From JANJUO01 sp942492935 (lineage in GTDB: Bacteria; Bacteroidota; Ignavibacteria; Kapaibacteriales; UBA2268), in contig OW818654.1 in assembly GCA_942492935.1 (NCBI GenBank), forward strand, positions 124,001-188,000: DNA of 64,000 nucleotides. Reading direction: 5' to 3'. This document shows positions 36,985 through 44,246 of this stretch, in pieces (the first letter of the stretch is position 1; each line of letters starts with the position of its first letter). Both the position numbers and the translations under genes were made by a program. The notes below the pieces were generated by a model. The model did not search any database and had not been told where the DNA came from. It was given only the letters and a program-made list of their open reading frames with translations.

Positions 36985-37647
36985 TTAATTATTTGGTATT
37001 ATATACTTTATAATTTCGGATTGAGTACTCGGTGAAAAGTATTTAAAACCAACCAACATATTGTTGCTGTCTATATCTCTTATTTCATATAAATAAGAAC
37101 CTGTTACATTAAAAATTTGATTAAATACAAGTTCTTGCGGTGTGTATGATGATGCATATTGATTATTGTTATCTAATGATACCAAATATGATAGTGTAAC
37201 TCTCAACCCATTAGGATTTACAGCAACATTATCAGAGCCATATACATAAGCTAATGGATTATTTGAACTGGGCAGATTTAATTCAATAATAAATTCATTT
37301 TTTGAATTAAGTGAATCCCTTTTATGATAAATCAAATGAGGTATTATTGAATCAAGAGAGTATTGAACAGTATCATAAGTAATAGTATTGAATGGTTGAT
37401 GAAATTCCTTTAATAAATTTATATCGGTTATTTCCTCAATGTTCAAATCACAATAGAATGAAAAAATATGTGTATAACTTAATAAACCTGTCTGAATAAA
37501 TGCAAAATTATCATAATGTAAAGTTGAATCAAGTGAATTACAGTTCCCCTCGAAATTGTTAAATTTTTCATTAATTTCTTGTGCATTTAACATTGCTGCC
37601 ATAAATATTATTAACGTTGAAATGATTAAAAAATTGAATGTTTTCAT
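36985..37647 (-). CDS. Secreted hypothetical protein
   Basis: 220 residues with a signal peptide (MKTFNFLIISTLIIFMAAML then NAQ, cut after about residue 22). The mature part is beta-rich with one possible disulfide pair: Cys36 in EGNCNSLDS and a Cys in SFYCDLNIEE. I see no catalytic motif and no T9SS domain at its end. It lies 12 nt downstream of another secreted hypothetical, so they are probably one operon ending at a strong terminator. I do not recognise a family. Confidence 0.7.
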   Translation of the reverse strand: MKTFNFLIISTLIIFMAAMLNAQEINEKFNNFEGNCNSLDSTLHYDNFAFIQTGLLSYTHIFSFYCDLNIEEITDINLLKEFHQPFNTITYDTVQYSLDSIIPHLIYHKRDSLNSKNEFIIELNLPSSNNPLAYVYGSDNVAVNPNGLRVTLSYLVSLDNNNQYASSYTPQELVFNQIFNVTGSYLYEIRDIDSNNMLVGFKYFSPSTQSEIIKYIIPNN

Positions 37648-37659
37648 ATTTTTCCTCTA

Positions 37660-38172
37660 TTAATTTATTATTACAATTTTTGAAGTATTAAAAATACTAC
37701 TACCGTTTGTTATGCATGTAAAATAAATCCCACATTGAAATTGATTTTTTAGTTTGTATGTAGTTACCCCTTTTATTAGGTCGATGCTTTCTCTGAAATT
37801 TCCCAAATAATCAGAAATAATTAACTGGGTATTGTCAAAGTTTTCAATTTCACCACTATTTTGTGAAGTCAAAGTTAATTCATTGTTCAATATCTTGAAT
37901 TTTAAATCATTCTTTTCTTGTAATTCAATGCTTGATGTTTTACAATAATAAACATAATACCAATTATGAGGTTTCAAGTCTTTCATCACAAAGCAAACAT
38001 CAGCATATCCATCAAGATTACTATCAACATAAATATGATGAAATATATGTCCATCTTCTATTGATTTAACAATTTTTATTATTTCATATTTTGGCTTAGA
38101 TATTAATTCTATTGATGAGAATAAAAATAGAATAGTTACCATAATAAAAGCAAAATTTCTTATTGTCTTCAT
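37660..38172 (-). CDS. Small secreted protein with possible T9SS-like C-terminus
   Basis: 170 residues with a signal peptide (about 1-26, ends ELISKP). The middle has a DSNLDGYADVCFV stretch resembling a calcium-binding dockerin-like loop, and two further Cys. The C-terminal 60 residues (LIISDYLGNFRES, then CGIYFTCITNGSSIF and final SKIVIIN) have the strand pattern of T9SS type A sorting domains, but the usual YPNP motif at the start is absent. It is first of a two-gene operon. Function unknown. Confidence 0.65.
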   Translation of the reverse strand: MKTIRNFAFIMVTILFLFSSIELISKPKYEIIKIVKSIEDGHIFHHIYVDSNLDGYADVCFVMKDLKPHNWYYVYYCKTSSIELQEKNDLKFKILNNELTLTSQNSGEIENFDNTQLIISDYLGNFRESIDLIKGVTTYKLKNQFQCGIYFTCITNGSSIFNTSKIVIIN

Positions 38173-38569
38173 AAGCGAATCCTAGTTAATTTTTTCATTA
38201 ATTTTCTTTTAAATAATTTTAAAAAATTTAATTATTTTTTAACTACAAGCTAAAAACAATTCTTCTTGTACTATTGCTAATGTAAATCTTCAAAATATAA
38301 GAAGAAGAACTATTTTGTTTCATTACACTTTACAAAAGCACTTGTTTAGCTTGCAGTCATTTTTCAAAAAACATATTTTCAACAGAAATCTTTTGGAATA
38401 CTTGTATCAATTATTAATATTTAAATCTGTATCAAATACTAATTCAAAAATAAATCATTTTTTTTTTTTTGCAAATATTTTTTCATTTTTTCCTAATTTG
38501 AAAGTCATTTTACCACCAAACGATTCAATTTATCAACTTACAGATATTTACAAAATTAAAATTCATTAA
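38173..38569. other. AT-rich gap upstream of the secreted-protein operon
   Basis: No gene supported; an open frame at 38315-38569 is low-complexity and has no start context. Holds a 12-base A/T run and probably the minus-strand operon promoter. Confidence 0.35.
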
Positions 38570-38815
38570 AAATCCCGATAGGGATTAAATGTTTGTAACA
38601 AATTAAATTCACCTAAGTCCAACAATCCCAGTGGGATTGAATAATTGTTAACCCCATCTAAATCCTCCCCAAGTGAAGGACTTTACATATTATTCCTCCC
38701 CTTGGGGAGATTAGGTGGGGTTTCTTCTTACAAACATTAATTCCATAAGGGAATTTAAAGGAATTTCTTTCAAATTAACGAAAATACAAATTTATGGTTA
38801 GTCGGCTGGTTAGTC
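38570..38815. repeat. Family 1 palindromic element, copy 3 (left end eroded)
   Basis: Same core and right end as copy 1: CCCGATAGGGATTAAATG then TTTGTAACAAATT, CCCCATCTAAATCCTCCCC against GGGGAGATTAGGTGGGG, then TTACAAACATTAATTCC and the tail ACGAAAATACAAATTTATGG followed by GTCGGCTGGTTAGTC. The left flank shared by copies 1 and 2 has been lost. It lies just upstream of the arsR promoter. Confidence 0.78.
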
Positions 38816-38857
38816 AAGAGTTAATCCGATAATTTGTTTGAACTCTCATCAATATTA

Positions 38858-38889
38858 TTTGCATAATTAATTTCTTTATCGTAATTTTG
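38858..38889 (+). promoter_or_regulatory. arsR-acr3 promoter (Bacteroidota type)
   Basis: TTTG at 38858-38861 and TAATTTTG at 38882-38889, 20 nt apart, matching the -33 TTTG / -7 TAnnTTTG consensus of the Bacteroidota primary sigma factor. The start codon of arsR lies 25 nt downstream. Confidence 0.6.
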
Positions 38890-38900
38890 CGATTTACGAT
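38878..38900 (+). promoter_or_regulatory. Probable ArsR operator overlapping the -7 element
   Basis: ATCGTAA (38878-38884) and TTACGAT (38894-38900) are exact inverted arms of 7 bp, separated by 9 bp. The left arm overlaps the -7 box, so a bound repressor would block polymerase. ArsR-family dimers bind such dyads in their own promoters. Confidence 0.6.
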
Positions 38901-38914
38901 TTACAAGGTGTAAT

Positions 38915-39250
38915 TTGGAAAATATCGATAACTATACAGACAATGAAATATTATTAGCAAGATTCGCAAAGGCATTGGGGCATCCTGCAAGAATACAAAT
39001 ACTGAAATTACTCTCAAGTCAGGAAAATTGCTTTTGTGGAAATATTGTTGATTACTTGCCACTGTCGCAATCAACAGTATCTCAACATTTAAAAGAATTA
39101 AAAAATGCTGGGCTTATACAAGGAAGATATGAACCACCAAAAATTTATTATTGCATAAATAATGAAAATTGGGAAAAAGCTAAAACACTTATGAATGGTT
39201 TATTTAACGAGAATATTAAAAGTATTTGTAATTATGAGGTTTTAAAATGA
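38915..39250 (+). CDS. arsR: ArsR-family arsenic-responsive repressor
   Basis: Winged-helix repressor of the downstream transporter. 111 residues from a TTG start supported by AAGGTG six to ten nt upstream. ALGHPARIQILKLL opens the DNA-binding domain, the recognition helix is QSTVSQHLKELKNAGL (about 52-67), and a Cys pair C39-F-C41 (SQENCFCGNIV) sits at the position of the arsenite-sensing alpha-3 site (ELCVCDL in ArsR). Arsenite binding there releases the repressor from DNA. The stop overlaps the acr3 start (ATGA), and the operator above is well placed for autoregulation. Confidence 0.92.
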   Translation: MENIDNYTDNEILLARFAKALGHPARIQILKLLSSQENCFCGNIVDYLPLSQSTVSQHLKELKNAGLIQGRYEPPKIYYCINNENWEKAKTLMNGLFNENIKSICNYEVLK

Positions 39251-40329
39251 GTGAATTAACAAAAAAACTCAGTTTTTTAGATAGGTATTTAACTCTATGG
39301 ATATTTCTGGCTATGTTCATTGGAGTTATTTCAGGGTATTTTTTTCCGAGAGTTGTTGATTTCTGGAATATGTTCAATTCTGGCACGACGAATGTACCAA
39401 TAGCTATTGGATTAATTATAATGATGTACCCACCATTAGCAAAGGTGAGGTATGAAGATTTAGGAGATGTATTTAGAAATTATAAAGTGTTGGGGCTTTC
39501 TCTCGTTCAAAATTGGATTGTGGGACCAATTCTGATGTTCTTATTAGCCATTTTATTTTTAAGTGATTATCCAGCTTATATGAATGGTTTAATCATGATA
39601 GGACTTGCTCGCTGTATTGCAATGGTTATTGTTTGGAATGAACTGGCAAAAGGAGATACAGAATATGCAGCAGGACTTGTGGCATTCAATTCAATATTCC
39701 AAGTTTTATTTTTCTCGGTTTATGCTTATGTTTTTATCACGATTTTGCCGAGTTGGTTTGGTTTAAAAGGAGCATCTGTTGATATTACAATTGGTCAGAT
39801 TGCTGAAAGTGTTTTCATTTATCTGGGAATTCCTTTTATTGCTGGATTTTTGACAAGATTTATTTTAATTAGAATTAAAAGTAAAGAGTGGTATCATTCA
39901 AAATTTATTCCGAAAATCAGCCCTTTGACATTAATTGCACTTCTATTTACAATTATTGTTATGTTTTCTCTGAAAGGGGAATTAATTATTGAAATACCTT
40001 TTGATGTTTTAAGAATTGCAGGACCACTACTTATTTATTTTGTGATTATGTTCTTAATTTCATTTTTTATGGGTAAAAAAATTGGAGCAGATTATTCAAA
40101 AACAGCAACTCTTTCCTTCACTGCAGCAAGTAATAATTTTGAACTTGCAATTGCAGTAGCAATAGCTGTGTTTGGAATTAATTCTGGTGAAGCATTTGCG
40201 GCAGTAATTGGACCATTGGTTGAAGTTCCTGTTTTGATTGGCTTAGTGAGTGTTTCATTATGGTTTCAGAAAAAATATTTTTCTAATCCTGAAAAAGGTA
40301 CAGTAAAAGCGCCAGATATTTGTCCATAA
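39247..40329 (+). CDS. acr3: Arsenite efflux permease, ACR3 family
   Basis: Exports As(III), coupled to the proton gradient. 360 residues and about ten membrane helices, typical of ACR3. The essential Cys of the fourth helix is Cys123 in GLARCIAMVIVWNELAKGD, the family's most conserved block, followed by NSIFQVLFFSVYAY. A second conserved block, ATLSFTAASNNFELAIAVAIAVFG, is also present. It overlaps arsR by 4 nt and is certainly cotranscribed. No arsenate reductase (arsC) is linked. Confidence 0.95.
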   Translation: MSELTKKLSFLDRYLTLWIFLAMFIGVISGYFFPRVVDFWNMFNSGTTNVPIAIGLIIMMYPPLAKVRYEDLGDVFRNYKVLGLSLVQNWIVGPILMFLLAILFLSDYPAYMNGLIMIGLARCIAMVIVWNELAKGDTEYAAGLVAFNSIFQVLFFSVYAYVFITILPSWFGLKGASVDITIGQIAESVFIYLGIPFIAGFLTRFILIRIKSKEWYHSKFIPKISPLTLIALLFTIIVMFSLKGELIIEIPFDVLRIAGPLLIYFVIMFLISFFMGKKIGADYSKTATLSFTAASNNFELAIAVAIAVFGINSGEAFAAVIGPLVEVPVLIGLVSVSLWFQKKYFSNPEKGTVKAPDICP

Positions 40330-40377
40330 ATATTGGATTATTCCATTTTTGAATACATTTTTATAATTTGATATTGT

Positions 40378-41109
40378 ATGAATTTAAAACATAATATATC
40401 AGTGAAAATAATCAAGGAAATATTCATATATACCTATGTATTTATATTATTTACAGTGATTGGAACGGTAACACACGAATATGCCCATTATTTAGCCGCA
40501 AAATACTTTGGTGCAGATGCAAAGATTTATCATTCATATATGATATATAACTTTGAAAAAACATATTCAAGATTAGATTCCATTTTGGCAAATTTTGATT
40601 ATGAAATAAGTATAAGAAATGATTCCCCTGAAGTACAAGAATATTTCGAACTATCGGAAACTCTTCATAAAGCTCCACTGTTTATTTCAATTGCTGGACC
40701 ATTTCAAACTATTCTATTTGGTACTATTGGATTGATTGTATTGAATATCAAACGTAAGAAAATTACCTGTAATGGTATGAAATTAATTGATTGGATAGCA
40801 GTTTATTTTGGATTATTTTGGTTAAGAGAAATTTTTAATTTGATAATATCGCTACTTTTTTACCTTTTCTCATTTAAAAAATCTCCGTATGGGGGTGATG
40901 AAGCAAAAATATCAGCAATGCTTGATTTGCCTATTGGTACAGTACCAATTATTCTGGGATTCATTGGCTTGATAGTAAGTATCTATATAATCTTCTTTAT
41001 TTTGCCAAAAGAAAAACGCATTAGATTTATTATAGGAGGTTTAATCGGGGGAATTTCTGGATTTATATTATGGATGGATTATTTAGGACCAATTGTTTTT
41101 AGCCGGTAA
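40378..41109 (+). CDS. Membrane-embedded zinc metalloprotease-like protein (HEYAH)
   Basis: 243 residues with about five membrane helices. The first ends in GTVTHEYAHYLAAKYFGAD, giving H33-E-Y-A-H37, the HExxH zinc motif placed at a membrane helix as in M50 (site-2-type) and related intramembrane peptidases. The LDG-type third ligand of M50 is not obvious; a GGDEAKI stretch near residue 178 is one candidate. The start is 48 nt past acr3, so read-through from the ars promoter is possible. A peptidase function is inferred from the motif only. Confidence 0.68.
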   Translation: MNLKHNISVKIIKEIFIYTYVFILFTVIGTVTHEYAHYLAAKYFGADAKIYHSYMIYNFEKTYSRLDSILANFDYEISIRNDSPEVQEYFELSETLHKAPLFISIAGPFQTILFGTIGLIVLNIKRKKITCNGMKLIDWIAVYFGLFWLREIFNLIISLLFYLFSFKKSPYGGDEAKISAMLDLPIGTVPIILGFIGLIVSIYIIFFILPKEKRIRFIIGGLIGGISGFILWMDYLGPIVFSR

Positions 41110-41162
41110 ATTTTTTTTTAAATTATTAAATATTTTGCAACTATTTTTGTATTGATGTGTAA

Positions 41163-41195
41163 TTGAAATTAATAAATGAAAATTTATTATGTTTG
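41163..41195 (+). promoter_or_regulatory. Possible promoter of the four-cysteine repeat lipoprotein
   Basis: TTG (41163-41165), 22 nt, then TATGTTTG (41188-41195), which fits TAnnTTTG. It lies just upstream of a good ribosome site (AGGGGT) and the start at 41215. Chance matches are common in AT-rich DNA. Confidence 0.4.
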
Positions 41196-41214
41196 TTAAT
41201 ATATAGGGGTATTT

Positions 41215-43467
41215 ATGAGTTTATTTTTTAAAAAATTTTATATGATTATACCTATTTTGCTTGGTGTAATTATTTTTATTTCAGCTTGTGAGGATAATTC
41301 AGTCGCTCCATTAGCTGATGAGACAATCGAAGGTATTATCTCTGATATGAATGATAGTCCGGTTGTAAATGCATCAATTGAAGCTCTTACAAAAGATGAT
41401 GCAGTTATCGCATCAGTAGTGTCAGATGAAACAGGCGCATTTTCTTTTACATTCAAACCTAAAGATGCTGATAATACTTTTATTAGAATCAAACACAAGG
41501 ATTTTCTTGAAATTAAAGAAAATATGAAAGATTTCAAGAAAAATGAAAGTAAAGAAAAGAAAAAATACTATTTGCAAAATGGTGATGATACTTGTTGTGG
41601 CAAATTGACAATTATTGCTAAAATTAAAGATACAGACAGCGTTATTAAAGATGTTCAAGTGAAGCTTTCAATAAATGACCAGTTGAAAAGGGTTGGAACT
41701 ACAAATGGTGATGGTGCAGTTGTCTTTAATAAAATATGTGCCGGAGATTATTGGGTTCGCTTATATCATTCAAATTATGAAGTAATAGAAGAAGATTTAA
41801 CTATTGGCGAATGTGATACATTGGTTGTATCGTTCGGTATGGAAAGAAAAGATTCTGTATGTTGTAATGCGACAGCTTCATTCACAATTAAAAATGGTGA
41901 AGGCGAAGGTATTGATTCAGCTTTAGTTAAATTATATGTTAATGGACAAGTTGTTCGTGAGGGCTTAACAAGCAATGGGCAGGTTTCTTTTAACGAATTA
42001 TGCGAAGGTAAACACGTTGTTACAATTACAAAGTCAGGCAAAAAGCCAATTGAATTTTATTTCATTGCTGAATGTGATGGTAATCATACTTTTGAAAAAA
42101 CTATGCAACAAGCTGAGCAAAATGACTGTTGTGGTATAATTAAAGTAACTGTGGTTGATAAAACTACAAATACACCACTTAAAAATGCAGAAGTCAGATT
42201 AACAAAAGGTGGTCAGTTATTATCCAAATATAATACAGGTGAAAATGGTATTATTACTTTTACAAAAGTATGTAAGGGTGATTATGGAATTAGAATTGCT
42301 CATGATTTGTATAATGTTATTGAAAAACAATTAGGCGCAGGTACAAATTGCGACTCATTGTATTATACAGCTGAAATGCAAAAGAAGGAAACTGATTCTT
42401 GCTGTAATAATACTTTTAAAGTAACAGTTAAAAACATTAATAATAACGAACTTATCAATAATGCAAAAGTTGCTCTTTGGAAAAATGGTAAATTAGTTAA
42501 ATATGCTTACACAGAAAACGGACTTGCGTCAATTATTAACATTTGCGAAGGAGGTTATGGTGTGAGTATTACAAGAGATGGCTACAAAGGAATTGAATTT
42601 GAAACTACATTCGGTTGCGGTCAAACTATTGAAGCAGAAAAAAAACTTACTCCACTAACAAATGATTCTTGCTGTGCAAAAATGAATTTTACGATTCTTG
42701 ATAAAAATACTAATGCTCCAATAAAGAATGCTGAAGTTAAATTGGTAAGAGCTAATTCTGATTTTTACAAAAAACTTTACACCAATGAAAATGGAGTGGT
42801 TTCATTTACAGAATTATGCGATGGTAACTATTGGGTTCGTATTGCAAAAGATGGCTACAAAGTGAAAGAAGAAGACGGCTTTGTAATTGATACTTGCGAT
42901 GAACAAAGTTTTACTATTAAAATTGAAGCAAATCAAAATGTAGATACTTGCTGTGATAACAAAGCAATTTTCAAAGTGAAAGATTCACAAGGCAACTGGT
43001 TAACCGGTGCAAAAGTTAAAATAATGAGAGATGGTGCAGTTGTTTATTACGATTCTACACAACAAGGCGTATATCAAACTCCAGCAAATCTTTGCACAGG
43101 AAAATATACTTATTTAATTAAGTATAACGATAGGGCTATTGATGGCAATTTTACTGTTTCTTGCAATTCAACAGAAACAATTATCAAAACGTTTGAAAAT
43201 ACATTATGCTGTACAGCCAAAATTGCAATTTTCCCAAAAGATTCAACTAATGGTGAACCTATAAACGGTGCAACTGTTAAGTTATGGAAAGGAAATCAAT
43301 TAATCAAAACATTGACTGTTGAAAATGGTTTTGTAAAATTCGTTGAACTTTGTGAAGGCGAATATCAAATTTCAATTATACACGAATCATATTATGGTGT
43401 AGAATTTAATGTGGTTGCTGTTTGTGATGAATTAAAAGAATATACCAAATATTTAAACAGAAAATAA
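41215..43467 (+). CDS. Lipoprotein of seven four-cysteine beta-sandwich repeats
   Basis: 750 residues. The signal ends in the lipobox FISA-Cys25. Residues 35-115 form a carboxypeptidase-regulatory-like domain without Cys. Then come seven repeats of 86-93 residues, each with the same four Cys: a vicinal pair (127-128, 216-217, 305-306, 396-397, 486-487, 579-580, 665-666), one in a C-x-G-x-Y/H-x-V/I-type strand (175, 263, 353, 444, 535, 627, 713) and one near the end (200, 287, 379, 468, 561, 650, 737). Each repeat has the NAxVKL...NGxVxFxELCxGxYxVxI pattern of CnaB/carboxypeptidase-like folds. I expect two disulfides per repeat. A cell-surface stalk or adhesin is the likeliest role. Confidence 0.82.
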   Translation: MSLFFKKFYMIIPILLGVIIFISACEDNSVAPLADETIEGIISDMNDSPVVNASIEALTKDDAVIASVVSDETGAFSFTFKPKDADNTFIRIKHKDFLEIKENMKDFKKNESKEKKKYYLQNGDDTCCGKLTIIAKIKDTDSVIKDVQVKLSINDQLKRVGTTNGDGAVVFNKICAGDYWVRLYHSNYEVIEEDLTIGECDTLVVSFGMERKDSVCCNATASFTIKNGEGEGIDSALVKLYVNGQVVREGLTSNGQVSFNELCEGKHVVTITKSGKKPIEFYFIAECDGNHTFEKTMQQAEQNDCCGIIKVTVVDKTTNTPLKNAEVRLTKGGQLLSKYNTGENGIITFTKVCKGDYGIRIAHDLYNVIEKQLGAGTNCDSLYYTAEMQKKETDSCCNNTFKVTVKNINNNELINNAKVALWKNGKLVKYAYTENGLASIINICEGGYGVSITRDGYKGIEFETTFGCGQTIEAEKKLTPLTNDSCCAKMNFTILDKNTNAPIKNAEVKLVRANSDFYKKLYTNENGVVSFTELCDGNYWVRIAKDGYKVKEEDGFVIDTCDEQSFTIKIEANQNVDTCCDNKAIFKVKDSQGNWLTGAKVKIMRDGAVVYYDSTQQGVYQTPANLCTGKYTYLIKYNDRAIDGNFTVSCNSTETIIKTFENTLCCTAKIAIFPKDSTNGEPINGATVKLWKGNQLIKTLTVENGFVKFVELCEGEYQISIIHESYYGVEFNVVAVCDELKEYTKYLNRK

Positions 43468-43587
43468 TGACAAAGAATTAATCTGATAATTGAATTTTCA
43501 ATATCATCAGCATAAGTTATGAGCATTTAAATGAAGTTGCTGGTTCTTTTCACAATTTACAAGTATTTTCTAATTTAATTAGAGTTT
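43468..43587. other. Gap after the four-cysteine lipoprotein gene
   Basis: No gene or hairpin terminator; plain AT-rich DNA leading to the tandem array. Confidence 0.3.
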
Positions 43588-44070
43588 AATTTGGCTAAAG
43601 CCACAACTAACATAATCAAAATCAATCCCTGCCATAAATGGCAGGGCTATTGAAGAGTAATAATAATAGCTCTGCTATTTATGGCGGGTTTATTGAAGAG
43701 GAATAATAATAGCTCTGCCATTTATGGCGGGTTTATTGAAGAGGAATAATAATAGCCCTGCCATTTATGGCGGGTTTATTGAAGAGGAATAATAATAGCT
43801 CTGCCATTTATGGCGGGGCTATTGAAAAGGAATAATAATAGTTCTGCTATTTATGGCGGGTTTATTGAAGAGGAATAATAATAGTTCTGCTATTTATGGC
43901 GGGTTTATTGAAGAGGAATAATAATAGCTCTGCCATTTATGGCGGGTTTATTGAAGAGGAATAATAATAGCTCTGCCATTTATGGCGGGTTTATTGAAGA
44001 GGAATAATAATAGCCCTGCCATTTATGGCGGGGATTCAAGAAAAATTGTGTAAATTGGCTTTAGCCAAAC
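43588..44070. repeat. 43-bp tandem array, about ten copies, bracketed by inverted repeats
   Basis: The block ATGGCGGG recurs at 43681, 43724, 43767, 43810, 43853, 43896, 43939, 43982 and 44025, an exact 43-bp period. An earlier, more palindromic copy (CCCTGCCATAAATGGCAGGG) is at 43628-43647. Each unit holds a GCCATTTATGGC palindrome followed by GAAGAGGAATAATAATAG. Copies differ by a few bases. Outer arms TTTGGCTAAAGCCAC (43590-43604) and TTGGCTTTAGCCAAA (44055-44069) are inverted. Not coding. Confidence 0.9.
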
Positions 44071-44186
44071 ATATCCAATTGATGATAAAATGATTAGTAT
44101 CAATCATTAAACCTTGAAAAATCAATATTTAATATGTCTTAGAAAATAATTAAATCAAAATATGATTGTTTTCGTCAATAATTTAT

Positions 44187-44215
44187 AATGCCATTGCTTA
44201 ATCAGTAATGGCATT
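44187..44215 (+). terminator. Hairpin upstream of the subtilase gene
   Basis: AATGCCATTGCT and AGTAATGGCATT form a 12-bp stem with one wobble, followed by GTTATTTT. It may end a transcript entering from the left, or lie in the leader of the subtilase gene, whose start is 31 nt on. Confidence 0.45.
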
Positions 44216-44246
44216 GTTATTTTAGTTATAAATTTTGGGTTTAAAT

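Noticed and set aside
38315..38569. 84-codon open frame upstream of arsR
   Set aside because: Low-complexity, rich in Phe and Leu from poly-T sequence, no start context, and it runs into a repeat element.
43588..44070. CRISPR array
   Set aside because: The 43-bp units are contiguous and nearly identical throughout; there are no unique spacers, no conserved repeat of 23-37 bp alternating with variable sequence, and no cas genes in the window.
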